A DNA stretch of 8,901 nucleotides from Acidobacteriaceae bacterium (GTDB lineage Bacteria; Acidobacteriota; Terriglobia; Terriglobales; Acidobacteriaceae): assembly GCA_030040175.1 (NCBI GenBank), contig JASHUF010000027.1:1-8901 (forward strand). Reading direction: 5' to 3'. Below the pieces are notes generated by a model. The model ran no database searches, was not told the origin of the DNA, and saw nothing but the letters and a program-made list of their open reading frames with translations. Positions 1 to 6,061 of the stretch are shown piece by piece; position 1 is the stretch's first letter; each line of letters starts with the position of its first letter. Position numbers and translations under genes: made by a program.

Positions 1-1049
1 CGACCTCCATGGTGGCCAGCGTGCTTGCAGCCGGCGGCCTCGACCCCACCGTTGTCGTCGGCGGCCGCGTGGACGCGCTGGGCTCGAATGCCCGCCTCGG
101 CACCACGCAGTATCTCGTGGCCGAAGCCGACGAGAGCGACCGCTCCTTCCTCAAGCTTTCGCCCATCCTCGCCGTGGTCACCAATCTCGACCGCGAACAC
201 ATGGATTGCTACCGCGACATGGCCGATGTGGAGCGCGCCTTCCTCGACTTCATGGACCGCGTTCCCTTCTACGGTGCCGTGACCGTCTGCCTCGACAATC
301 CGCAGCTCAAAAAAATTCTTCTTGAGGTCCGCCGCCGCGTCTTCACCTACGGCCAGGACGTGGAGGCCGATTTCCGTCTCGAATTTCTCGATGCAGCCGC
401 CTGCGCTCCGCAGGGGTGCTTCACGCGCTTCCGGGTGCACACCGCTGCCGGGCTGCTCGGCCCCTTCGACCTGCATGTCCCCGGCCGCCACAACGCCCTC
501 AACGCCACCGCCGCCGTCGCCGTTGCCTGCCAGCTCGAGGTTGCGCCGGAACAGATCGCTTCGGGCATCGCGCACTTCCGCGGGGTCGATCGCCGCTTCC
601 AGCGGCGTGGCGTGGTGCGCGGCATCACCGTGGTCGACGACTATGGCCACCACCCCACCGAGATTCGCGCCACGCTCGCCGCCGCGCGCGACTACGGCGC
701 AAAGTTCGGATCTGGCCGCGTGCACGTCGTTTTCCAGCCGCACCGGTACACGCGTACCGCGGACCTCTTGGACCAGTTCTCCGGGGCTTTTTCCGCCACC
801 GACACCGTCGTCGTGCTGCCCATCTATGCCGCCGGCGAGGCACCCATCCCCGGCGTCACGGCAGAGTTGCTCGCTGCGCGCATTCAAGGGCCGCGCGTCG
901 AGTTCGCTCCCGATTTTTCCTCCGCCGTGGCCGCCGTCACGGCCTCTGCCGCCGAAGGCGATCTGATCCTCACCCTCGGCGCCGGCAGCGTGGGCCAGCT
1001 CCCGCCCCACATTCTCGCCGCGCTCGAAGAATCGCCCAGGGCCGCATGA
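1..1049 (+). CDS. murC: UDP-N-acetylmuramate--L-alanine ligase MurC (5'-truncated)
   Basis: MurC is a cytoplasmic Mur ligase that uses ATP to attach L-alanine to UDP-N-acetylmuramate, the first peptide-stem step of peptidoglycan synthesis. The frame is open from the window edge and encodes Thr-Ser-Met before the alanine-rich helix. That is what follows the Mur-ligase P-loop (GTHGKTT), so the UDP-binding domain and P-loop lie just outside the window. Visible family signatures are AEADESD (about 120-140), NLDREHMD in the central ATPase domain, GRHNALNATAA, the near-invariant DDYGHHPTE (636-662), PHRYTRT, and YAAGEAP in the C-terminal domain. About 349 residues remain of a usual 450-480. It ends with TGA at 1047-1049, 13 nt before the cyclase gene, which suggests co-transcription. 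The ATG at position 9 is internal methionine, not the real start. Identification is secure. Confidence 0.95.
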   Translation, partial: TSMVASVLAAGGLDPTVVVGGRVDALGSNARLGTTQYLVAEADESDRSFLKLSPILAVVTNLDREHMDCYRDMADVERAFLDFMDRVPFYGAVTVCLDNPQLKKILLEVRRRVFTYGQDVEADFRLEFLDAAACAPQGCFTRFRVHTAAGLLGPFDLHVPGRHNALNATAAVAVACQLEVAPEQIASGIAHFRGVDRRFQRRGVVRGITVVDDYGHHPTEIRATLAAARDYGAKFGSGRVHVVFQPHRYTRTADLLDQFSGAFSATDTVVVLPIYAAGEAPIPGVTAELLAARIQGPRVEFAPDFSSAVAAVTASAAEGDLILTLGAGSVGQLPPHILAALEESPRAA

Positions 1050-1062
1050 CACCATTTCGCCA

Positions 1063-2565
1063 ATGCAATCCGGCGCATTTCCCGTTAAGGTAGAGACAAG
1101 ACTCCTTGCTGCGGAAGTGCTCTTCGCCGTGCCCCTGAAGTTCGGGCTCAAACTCGTGTTTGTGGTCGCGCTCACGGCCGCGCTCGCCCTGGTGGGCCTG
1201 GCGAGCGGCCGCGGCGCCGGTCATGTGCCCGCCATCTGGTGGGCCAACGCCGCGCTGGCCTCCGTGCTCCTGCTCGACCGCCAGCGCCGCTGGCCGCAAC
1301 TGCTGGCCGCGGGCTACGTGGGCAACGTGGCCGCCCATCTCCTCTTTCGCGATCCTCTCTGGGCTGTGATCCTGCTCTCAGCCTGCGACACCGGCGAGAC
1401 CGCCATCGCCGTCTACGGCGTCGGTCTCTCCATCAAAGGACGCGTCGATCTCACCCACCAGAAGCAGCTTCTCCGCTTCGTCGCCTTTGCCGTGTTTCTT
1501 GGTCCATTCGTGGCCAGCCTGGCGGCCGGGATCATCCTCCGCCTTGCGGTGCACGCGCACCTGGCCGTGGCTCTGCGCTGGTTCCCGGCCAGCGCGCTGG
1601 GCATGAGCGTCGTGGTCCCGCTGGTGCTCGGCCTCGCCCGCCGCGAAACCCGCGAGCTCTTCCAGCCCGGTCATTTGCTCAATACCCTGTTGTATCTGCT
1701 CATGATCGCCGCAGCCACAATTCTCATCTTTTCGCGCTCCGATTTTCCCTGGCTCTTCCTCCTCCTTCCTCCGCTGCTCTTTCTCGTCGTGCGTCTGGGC
1801 TTGAGCGGCGGCGTGCTCGGCTGTTGCGTGGTCGCGGCCATCGGCACGCGCTTCACCATCTCCGCGCGCGGAGGGCCGCTGGCCCAGCTCGTCGATCCCA
1901 GCCTCGAAAACCGCATCCTCATCCTGCAGCTCTTTCTCGCCACTGCGGTCCTGAGCGTCAGCGTGGTCGCCATCGTCTTCGCCGACCTCAAGCGCGCCCA
2001 CGCGGAAGCCGGCCTGAGCGAAGAGCGCTACCGCCAGCTCGCCACCTCCATGGAGGCGCTGGCCACCGTCGACGCCCTCACCGGCGTCGCCAATCGCCGC
2101 CAGTTCGATCATGTTCTGCAGAAGGAGTGGCACCGCGCCTGTCGGCACAGCTCCCCGCTCACGCTGCTGCTCATCGACGTGGATCGCTTCAAGGTCTTCA
2201 ACGATCTTTACGGGCACCTCGAAGGCGACAGCTGCCTGCGCTCGGTGGCGCGCATCGCCGCCGAAATCTCCCGCCGCTCGTCGGATACTGTGGCGCGCTA
2301 CGGCGGCGAAGAGTTCGCCGTCATTCTCCCCGGCACTCACTCGGCCGGTGCGCAGCAGACCGCCGAGCGCCTGCGCAAATCCATCCTCGCGCTGGAAATG
2401 GCCCACGGCGGCAGTTCGCACGGCGTGGTCACGGTCTCCATCGGCTGCGCGACCGCGATCCCGAAGGAAGGCGCCAACGTCAACGAGATCATCGCCGCCG
2501 CCGATGCCGCCCTCTACGCCGCTAAGTCCGCCGGCCGCAACTGCGTGCGCGCCGCCGGCGCCTGA
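1063..2565 (+). CDS. Membrane diguanylate cyclase, MASE1-GGDEF
   Basis: This 500-residue protein should make cyclic di-GMP from two GTP at the inner membrane. Residues about 28-308 form a multi-span hydrophobic region of roughly eight segments resembling the MASE1 sensor: IWWANAALASVLLL, then RRWPQLLAAGYVGN, and later RWFPASALG. A short linker (about 309-336) joins a GGDEF domain that opens with D337-A-L-T. The catalytic loop is G414-G-E-E-F418, and R405-S-S-D408 sits five residues before it as a classical RxxD product-inhibition site, so the enzyme looks active and feedback-controlled. Asp-Val-Asp of LIDVDRFK supplies metal-binding acid. No EAL or phosphatase domain is present. The start is uncertain: ATG 1063 lacks a clear Shine-Dalgarno, and GTG at 1117 or 1129 (the latter 12 nt after GGAAG) would remove only the cytoplasmic N-terminus. 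It follows murC closely and is convergent with higA. Confidence 0.9.
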   Translation: MQSGAFPVKVETRLLAAEVLFAVPLKFGLKLVFVVALTAALALVGLASGRGAGHVPAIWWANAALASVLLLDRQRRWPQLLAAGYVGNVAAHLLFRDPLWAVILLSACDTGETAIAVYGVGLSIKGRVDLTHQKQLLRFVAFAVFLGPFVASLAAGIILRLAVHAHLAVALRWFPASALGMSVVVPLVLGLARRETRELFQPGHLLNTLLYLLMIAAATILIFSRSDFPWLFLLLPPLLFLVVRLGLSGGVLGCCVVAAIGTRFTISARGGPLAQLVDPSLENRILILQLFLATAVLSVSVVAIVFADLKRAHAEAGLSEERYRQLATSMEALATVDALTGVANRRQFDHVLQKEWHRACRHSSPLTLLLIDVDRFKVFNDLYGHLEGDSCLRSVARIAAEISRRSSDTVARYGGEEFAVILPGTHSAGAQQTAERLRKSILALEMAHGGSSHGVVTVSIGCATAIPKEGANVNEIIAAADAALYAAKSAGRNCVRAAGA

Positions 2566-2572
2566 GCTAAGC

Positions 2573-2603
2573 GTGGACTACTGTTTCCGGTCCGCTTTGC
2601 TTT
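2573..2603 (+). terminator. Weak candidate terminator after the cyclase gene
   Basis: GTGGAC (2573-2578) can pair with GTCCGC (2590-2595), using one T-G wobble, around an 11-nt loop. The tail TTTGCTTT follows. The stem is short and the loop large, so this would be a modest intrinsic terminator. It lies in the 66-bp gap between the convergent cyclase and higA genes. On the other strand no T-run follows the stem, so it would not stop higBA transcripts. Confidence 0.25.
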
Positions 2604-2631
2604 AACGCCATCAACCGCTCGGGATGCGTGC

Positions 2632-2967
2632 TTACCTTACGAGGGATGCGGCGTATGCTTCCACATCTCTCTCAATGGTTTTCTTCAGTTCCAGCCGCGC
2701 CTTGGAGAGATCGTACATCTGCTGCAGGTTCAGCCAGAACTCCGCGCTGTTGCCGAAGAAGCGCGCCAGCCGCAGCGCAGTCTCGGGAGTAATTGCGCGC
2801 CTGCCCTTCACGATATCGCCAATGCGCGTTGCCGGTACGCGCATTTTCAGCGCGAGGGCGTTCTGCGAGATACCAAGGGGGACGAGAAACTCCTCGCGCA
2901 ACACCTCGCCGGGATGGGTACTGACCCTCTGGAGATTCCACCCGGAGGCGGGTCTATTTATAGTCAT
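2632..2967 (-). CDS. higA: HigA-family antitoxin (HTH, XRE type)
   Basis: This 111-residue protein should neutralise the HigB toxin encoded just upstream and repress the operon promoter. The family signature HPGEVLREEFL is at residues 18-28. An XRE-type helix-turn-helix runs from about 33 to 60 (ISQNALALKM, then TRIGDIVKGRRAIT), followed by the usual ALRLARFFGNSAEFWLNLQ block at 65-82 and a helical C-terminus. Length is typical (about 95-115). Start is ATG at 2967-2965, 23 nt after the higB stop, with GGAA a few bases ahead; the first 15 residues are a little longer than in many relatives. It ends with TAA, whereas the other complete genes here end with TGA. Toxin-first order is the hallmark of higBA. 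The gene sits antisense within the dcw cluster, and its base composition is less GC-rich than its neighbours, which suggests acquisition. Confidence 0.92.
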   Translation of the reverse strand: MTINRPASGWNLQRVSTHPGEVLREEFLVPLGISQNALALKMRVPATRIGDIVKGRRAITPETALRLARFFGNSAEFWLNLQQMYDLSKARLELKKTIERDVEAYAASLVR

Positions 2968-2990
2968 GCTTTCCGTTCCGTACCTTTCTG

Positions 2991-3269
2991 TCAGTGGTAA
3001 TCCGTGATCTCAACTTCGTGCGCCCCGTCGACTCTCCAGACGAAGCAGATGCGATATTGATCGTTGATCCTGATGCTGTGTTGTCCGATTCGATCGCCCT
3101 TAAGAGCCTCCAAACGATTTCCAAGTGGAACACGCAGATCGCTCAGGCTGATCGAAGCTTCCAGTTGGTCAAGCTTGCGACGCGCAACTCTCTCAATCCC
3201 CGTCCACCGTTTATTCGAGCCCGTTTCGTGGAGCTCCTTGGCGTCGCCGTCCTTGAAGCTCTGGATCAT
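2991..3269 (-). CDS. higB: HigB-family toxin (RelE-like mRNA interferase)
   Basis: This 92-residue protein is a RelE/HigB-fold toxin; family members cleave mRNA on the ribosome. Recognisable features are the N-terminal MIQSFKDGDAKELHETG, the block NRLEALKGDR (51-60), GQHSIRINDQYRICFVW (62-78), and the C-terminal Asp90-Tyr91-His92 that ends the family and contributes to catalysis in studied HigB proteins. Length is full for the family, with no frameshift or truncation. The ATG at 3269-3267 fits the family start exactly. A promoter with a perfect TTGACA box lies immediately upstream, placing transcription initiation almost at this codon, and no proper Shine-Dalgarno is seen. higA follows after 23 nt and should be co-transcribed. 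Solitary RelE-like function is unlikely given the paired antitoxin. Confidence 0.92.
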   Translation of the reverse strand: MIQSFKDGDAKELHETGSNKRWTGIERVARRKLDQLEASISLSDLRVPLGNRLEALKGDRIGQHSIRINDQYRICFVWRVDGAHEVEITDYH

Positions 3270-3276
3270 CCCGTTC

Positions 3277-3305
3277 AGAGTATAACGTATCGCGTTCTAT
3301 GTCAA
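3277..3305 (-). promoter_or_regulatory. higBA promoter
   Basis: Read on the minus strand, a perfect -35 box TTGACA (3305-3300) is followed by overlapping -10 candidates: TATACT (3284-3279, spacer 15) or TACTCT (3282-3277, spacer 17). Predicted initiation is near 3270-3272, one to three bases before the higB ATG. The -10 zone also contains the imperfect palindrome ATACGTTAT, a possible part of the HigA operator. This is the most consensus-like promoter in the window. Confidence 0.65.
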
Positions 3306-3421
3306 GCATTGCGGAATTCATATTCGCCCTTGTCTGACTCCTTTTTCCTGCTCTGCTCAAACCCGTAACCCCCCGGATTCCCCTCCTGCCGCGCACACGC
3401 AAACCCGCGCCAACCGCAGGC

Positions 3422-3427
3422 TATAGT
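3422..3427 (+). promoter_or_regulatory. Possible -10 box before ftsQ
   Basis: TATAGT at 3422-3427 matches a sigma-70 -10 box, but no convincing -35 lies 16-19 bases upstream. Because higBA points away, ftsQAZ needs a promoter in 3270-3460 or readthrough from upstream. If this box is used, transcription would begin near 3434, at or after the TTG start assumed for ftsQ, which would favour the later GTG 3463 or ATG 3496 start. The rest of the 3306-3421 gap is C-rich and shows no other recognisable element. Confidence 0.25.
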
Positions 3428-3432
3428 GAAGC

Positions 3433-4707
3433 TTGGCGACTTCTCACGACCCGCGCTCCGGCGTGACGAATCAAGGCAATTACTCAAACCGCCCCATGCT
3501 CTGGGAGGACGAGCCTCCTGCGCCGCTGCGTGCGCGGCGCATGCAGTCCGCCACGGCGGAGGCGCCGCTCCCCGGGCGCATGCGCCGCAGCAGCCCCGGC
3601 ATGCCGCTCGACATGGAAGCCGACATGGAGGACCTCGACCACGAAGAGCGGGGTCGCAGCTCCTATCCGTCTACGCCTCAGGGCCGCTGGTGGCGCCCGG
3701 CGAGCAGGACCGGCCGCATCTTTCTCGCTCTTTCCGCCCTTACGGTTCTCGGTAGCCTGACCACCTGCGCGCTCCTGCTGCGCAGCCTGCTGGAGCGCGA
3801 CGCCCGCTTCCGCATCGACGGCGCCGCCCAAATCCAGGCCGCCGGCCTCACCGAAGTCACCCGCGCCGACATGCTTCCCGTCTTCGGCGAAGACATTGGC
3901 CGCAACATCTTCTTCGTGCCACTCGACCTGCGCCGCAAACAGCTCGAGCAAATCCCCTGGATCGAGCACGCCACCGTCATGCGCCTGCTTCCTGACCGGA
4001 TTCAGGTCTCGGTGGTCGAGCGCAAGCCCGTGGCCTTCACGCGCATCGGCAACCAGATCGGTCTCGTCGATGCGGACGGCGTTCTGCTCACCATGGCTCC
4101 GGCCGCCATGGCCCGCCACCACTACTCGTTTCCCGTGATTACCGGCATCGACCGCGGCGACCCCGCGCCCTCGCGCAAGGCGCGCATGGCCGTTTATCTG
4201 CGCATGATGGGCGATCTCGACTCGACGGGCCAGCACTACTCCGAGCAGATCCCGGAGATCGACCTCACCGATCCCGAAGACGCCCGCGTGCTCATGCCCG
4301 AGCAGGGCGCCGACATTCTCGCGCACTTCGGCGAAGATCGCTTTCTCGAGCGTTACCTGCGCTACAAGGCGCACATTGCCGAGTGGCGCCAGCAGTATCC
4401 GCATCTGGCCGCGGTCGACTTGCGCTACGAGCAGCAGGTGGTGCTGCAGATGGCCTCGGGCAAGGAAGCCGCCGATGACTCCGCAGGTGCGGACGCCTCT
4501 GACGCCAAGCCGGCCGCCGGCGAGCCCGCAGCCTCCGCTCCCGACGCCGGGCCGAAGGCCGATGCGAAATCCTCTCCCCGCGCCAAGCACAAGGCGGCCG
4601 CTGAGAAAAAGCGCCGCGTGGAGTCGCCCCGCGCCGCCCTCGATCTCCGCCTGCGCTTGGCCGATTCATTGGCACAGCCCGCTTCCGCCGCGGACGGAGG
4701 CGCTTGA
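3433..4707 (+). CDS. ftsQ: Cell division protein FtsQ (POTRA domain)
   Basis: FtsQ is a bitopic divisome protein that recruits FtsB/FtsL and connects the cytoplasmic ring to septal wall synthesis. With the TTG 3433 start it has 424 residues: a long charged cytoplasmic part (1-93), one membrane segment (about 95-118), a POTRA domain (about 126-196, FRIDGAAQIQ through DRIQVSVVERKPVAF), and the beta domain ending in VDLRYEQQVVLQ (328-339). Residues 343-424 form an extra low-complexity tail rich in Ala, Lys and Asp, not part of the core fold; many FtsQ proteins are 250-300 residues. The start is uncertain: in-frame GTG at 3463 and ATG at 3496 (residue 22) are alternatives, and none has a strong ribosome site. 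It ends 4 nt before ftsA, whose Shine-Dalgarno GGAGG lies inside ftsQ, so the two are probably translationally linked. Confidence 0.9.
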   Translation: MATSHDPRSGVTNQGNYSNRPMLWEDEPPAPLRARRMQSATAEAPLPGRMRRSSPGMPLDMEADMEDLDHEERGRSSYPSTPQGRWWRPASRTGRIFLALSALTVLGSLTTCALLLRSLLERDARFRIDGAAQIQAAGLTEVTRADMLPVFGEDIGRNIFFVPLDLRRKQLEQIPWIEHATVMRLLPDRIQVSVVERKPVAFTRIGNQIGLVDADGVLLTMAPAAMARHHYSFPVITGIDRGDPAPSRKARMAVYLRMMGDLDSTGQHYSEQIPEIDLTDPEDARVLMPEQGADILAHFGEDRFLERYLRYKAHIAEWRQQYPHLAAVDLRYEQQVVLQMASGKEAADDSAGADASDAKPAAGEPAASAPDAGPKADAKSSPRAKHKAAAEKKRRVESPRAALDLRLRLADSLAQPASAADGGA

Positions 4708-4711
4708 GCCC

Positions 4712-5962
4712 ATGAACCCGAAGCAGGACAACCTCATTGTGGTTCTCGATGTGGGCAGCGCGCACACGCGCGTTCTTGCTGCGGACGTGAACGAAGGCGT
4801 GCTGCGCTACCGCGGCCACGGCCAGGCGGATTCGACGGGCATGCGCAAGGGCCTCATCGCCGAGCTCGCGTCCGCAGCCAAAGCCGTGCGCGCCGCCAGC
4901 GAGCAGGCGGAGCGCGCGGCCCGCGTCAACATTGAAGAATGCGTCGTCGGCGTCGGCGGCCCGCACATTCGCGGCCTCAATACCAACGGCGGGTTCGAGC
5001 TCGGCAGCCGCATGCGCGAGATCACCCGCGAGGATGTGCGCACCGCCGTGGAGCGCGCCCGCGCCGTGGAACGCCCCCCCGACCGCGAGATTCTTCACCT
5101 GCTGCCGCGCCAGTTCATCCTCGACCATCAGGCCGGCATCTTCGATCCCGTGGGCATGATCGGCGCCCGCCTCGAGGTCGATCTCCACATCGCCACCTGT
5201 TCCGGCTCCGCCCTCCAGAGCACGGTCACCTGCGCCAACCGCGCCGGCCTTGAAGTCACTGAAGCCGTCCTCGAATCCATCGCCGCTGCCGAGTGCACGC
5301 TTTCCGCCGACGAGCGCGAGCTCGGCGTCTGCCTGCTCGATATTGGCGCCCACTCCACGGAGTTGGCCGTCTTCTTCGAAGGCGCGGCCGCGCACACCGC
5401 CTCCATTCCCATTGGCGGCGCGCACTTCACCAACGATCTTGCCATCGGTCTGCAACTGCCCGTGGCCCAGGCCGAGGAACTCAAGCTCGAGCACGGCAAC
5501 TGCGTGGTCACCTCCGTGCCGCAGCTGGCCGAAATCGAAATCGCCAGTCCCCATCCCTCGCCCCAGGAAGCCAATGCCGCGTCTTGGGGACCCCGGGTGC
5601 AGCGGCTCGCCCTGCGCACGCTGGCAGAGATTCTCGAGCCGCGCGCCCGCGAGCTCATGCACTTCGTCCGCGAGAGCCTGCGCCACGGCGGCGTATTCGA
5701 TGCACTCGGAGCCGGCTGCGTGCTTACCGGCGGCGGGTCGCTCTTGTCCGGCATCCTCGATGTTACCGAGAGCCAATTGCGCGTCCCGGCGCGCACGGGC
5801 ACCCCGGTGCGCATCTCCCACATGCCCGCCGGGCTCACCCATCCGGGCTACGCCGCCGCAGTCGGCATGCTTTTATATGCGCAGCGCACGCGCATGACCC
5901 GCGCCGCGGAGGATTCGAGCCTGCGCGCGAAGATTCGCGAGCTCTTTGCCGCGAGTTATTGA
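4712..5962 (+). CDS. ftsA: Cell division protein FtsA
   Basis: FtsA is an actin-like ATPase that binds the FtsZ C-terminal peptide and anchors the Z-ring to the inner membrane. The 416-residue product has the phosphate-1 loop VVLDVGSAHTRV (10-21), the SHS2/1C region with EECVVGVGGPHIRGLNTNGG (76-94) and LLPRQFILD (130-138), phosphate-2 LLDIGAHSTELAVF (208-221), and the adenosine motif CVLTGGGSLLSGI (336-348). The C-terminal SLRAKIRELFAASY (403-416) is a plausible amphipathic membrane-targeting helix. The start at ATG 4712 follows GGAGG (4696-4700) with 11-nt spacing and sits 4 nt after the ftsQ stop. Upstream in-frame extension would overlap ftsQ and lacks family similarity. Length is near the usual 410-420. 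Downstream lies a short gap, then ftsZ, the standard partner order. Confidence 0.95.
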   Translation: MNPKQDNLIVVLDVGSAHTRVLAADVNEGVLRYRGHGQADSTGMRKGLIAELASAAKAVRAASEQAERAARVNIEECVVGVGGPHIRGLNTNGGFELGSRMREITREDVRTAVERARAVERPPDREILHLLPRQFILDHQAGIFDPVGMIGARLEVDLHIATCSGSALQSTVTCANRAGLEVTEAVLESIAAAECTLSADERELGVCLLDIGAHSTELAVFFEGAAAHTASIPIGGAHFTNDLAIGLQLPVAQAEELKLEHGNCVVTSVPQLAEIEIASPHPSPQEANAASWGPRVQRLALRTLAEILEPRARELMHFVRESLRHGGVFDALGAGCVLTGGGSLLSGILDVTESQLRVPARTGTPVRISHMPAGLTHPGYAAAVGMLLYAQRTRMTRAAEDSSLRAKIRELFAASY

Positions 5963-5980
5963 GAAGCGAGGGTTCCAAGG

Positions 5981-6055
5981 ATGGTGCGCCGGCGGAAGTT
6001 TTTCGTGCACGGAAGAAGCAGCGAGTTTAGCGTTCTAACGAGAGGGGAGGCTTGA
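5981..6055 (+). CDS. Candidate 24-residue leader ORF between ftsA and ftsZ
   Basis: ATG 5981 follows GAGGG (5968-5972) by 8 nt, as good a ribosome site as any in the window. It opens a 24-codon frame starting Met-Val-Arg-Arg-Arg-Lys-Phe-Phe and ending at TGA 6053-6055, six bases before the ftsZ ATG. The ftsZ Shine-Dalgarno (GGGGAGG, 6044-6050) lies inside this frame, so ribosomes translating it would cross that site. It shares the reading frame of both ftsA and ftsZ; only two TGA codons separate the three. The predicted peptide is basic and unlike any family I know. It uses AGA, CTA and TTT codons, which are uncommon in the neighbouring genes, arguing against a conserved protein. It could be a regulatory upstream ORF or chance. 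Confidence 0.3.
   Translation: MVRRRKFFVHGRSSEFSVLTRGEA
6044..6050 (+). promoter_or_regulatory. ftsZ Shine-Dalgarno
   Basis: GGGGAGG is a strong anti-16S match, 11 nt before ATG 6062, and supports that start. A second in-frame ATG at 6089 has AAGGA (6074-6078) 10 nt upstream and would remove nine residues before MRIQYHEE, so both starts are usable on sequence grounds. Confidence 0.6.
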
Positions 6056-6061
6056 GCGGCC

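Noticed and set aside
1378..2421. 347-codon minus-strand frame opposite the cyclase
   Set aside because: Shadow of the MASE1-GGDEF gene; the composition is low-complexity charged sequence without recognisable domains.
2624..3007. 127-codon plus-strand frame over higA
   Set aside because: It is the complement of a clear HigA with its HTH and family signature; no ribosome site or homology supports the plus frame.
2566..3432. Attachment-site-like direct repeats flanking higBA
   Set aside because: Comparing the two flanks by eye gave no shared stretch long enough to exceed chance, and no integrase or transposase is present.
4292..5842. 516-codon open frame on the minus strand opposite ftsA
   Set aside because: Long antisense frames are expected in GC-rich genes with strong codon bias. 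The predicted protein is Gly/Ala/His/Arg-rich with no family motif, and the + strand encodes clear FtsQ and FtsA.
5963..6061. Separate ftsZ promoter in the ftsA-ftsZ gap
   Set aside because: T-rich stretches such as TTTTTCG and GTTTAGC occur, but no pair with acceptable -35/-10 matches and spacing was found.
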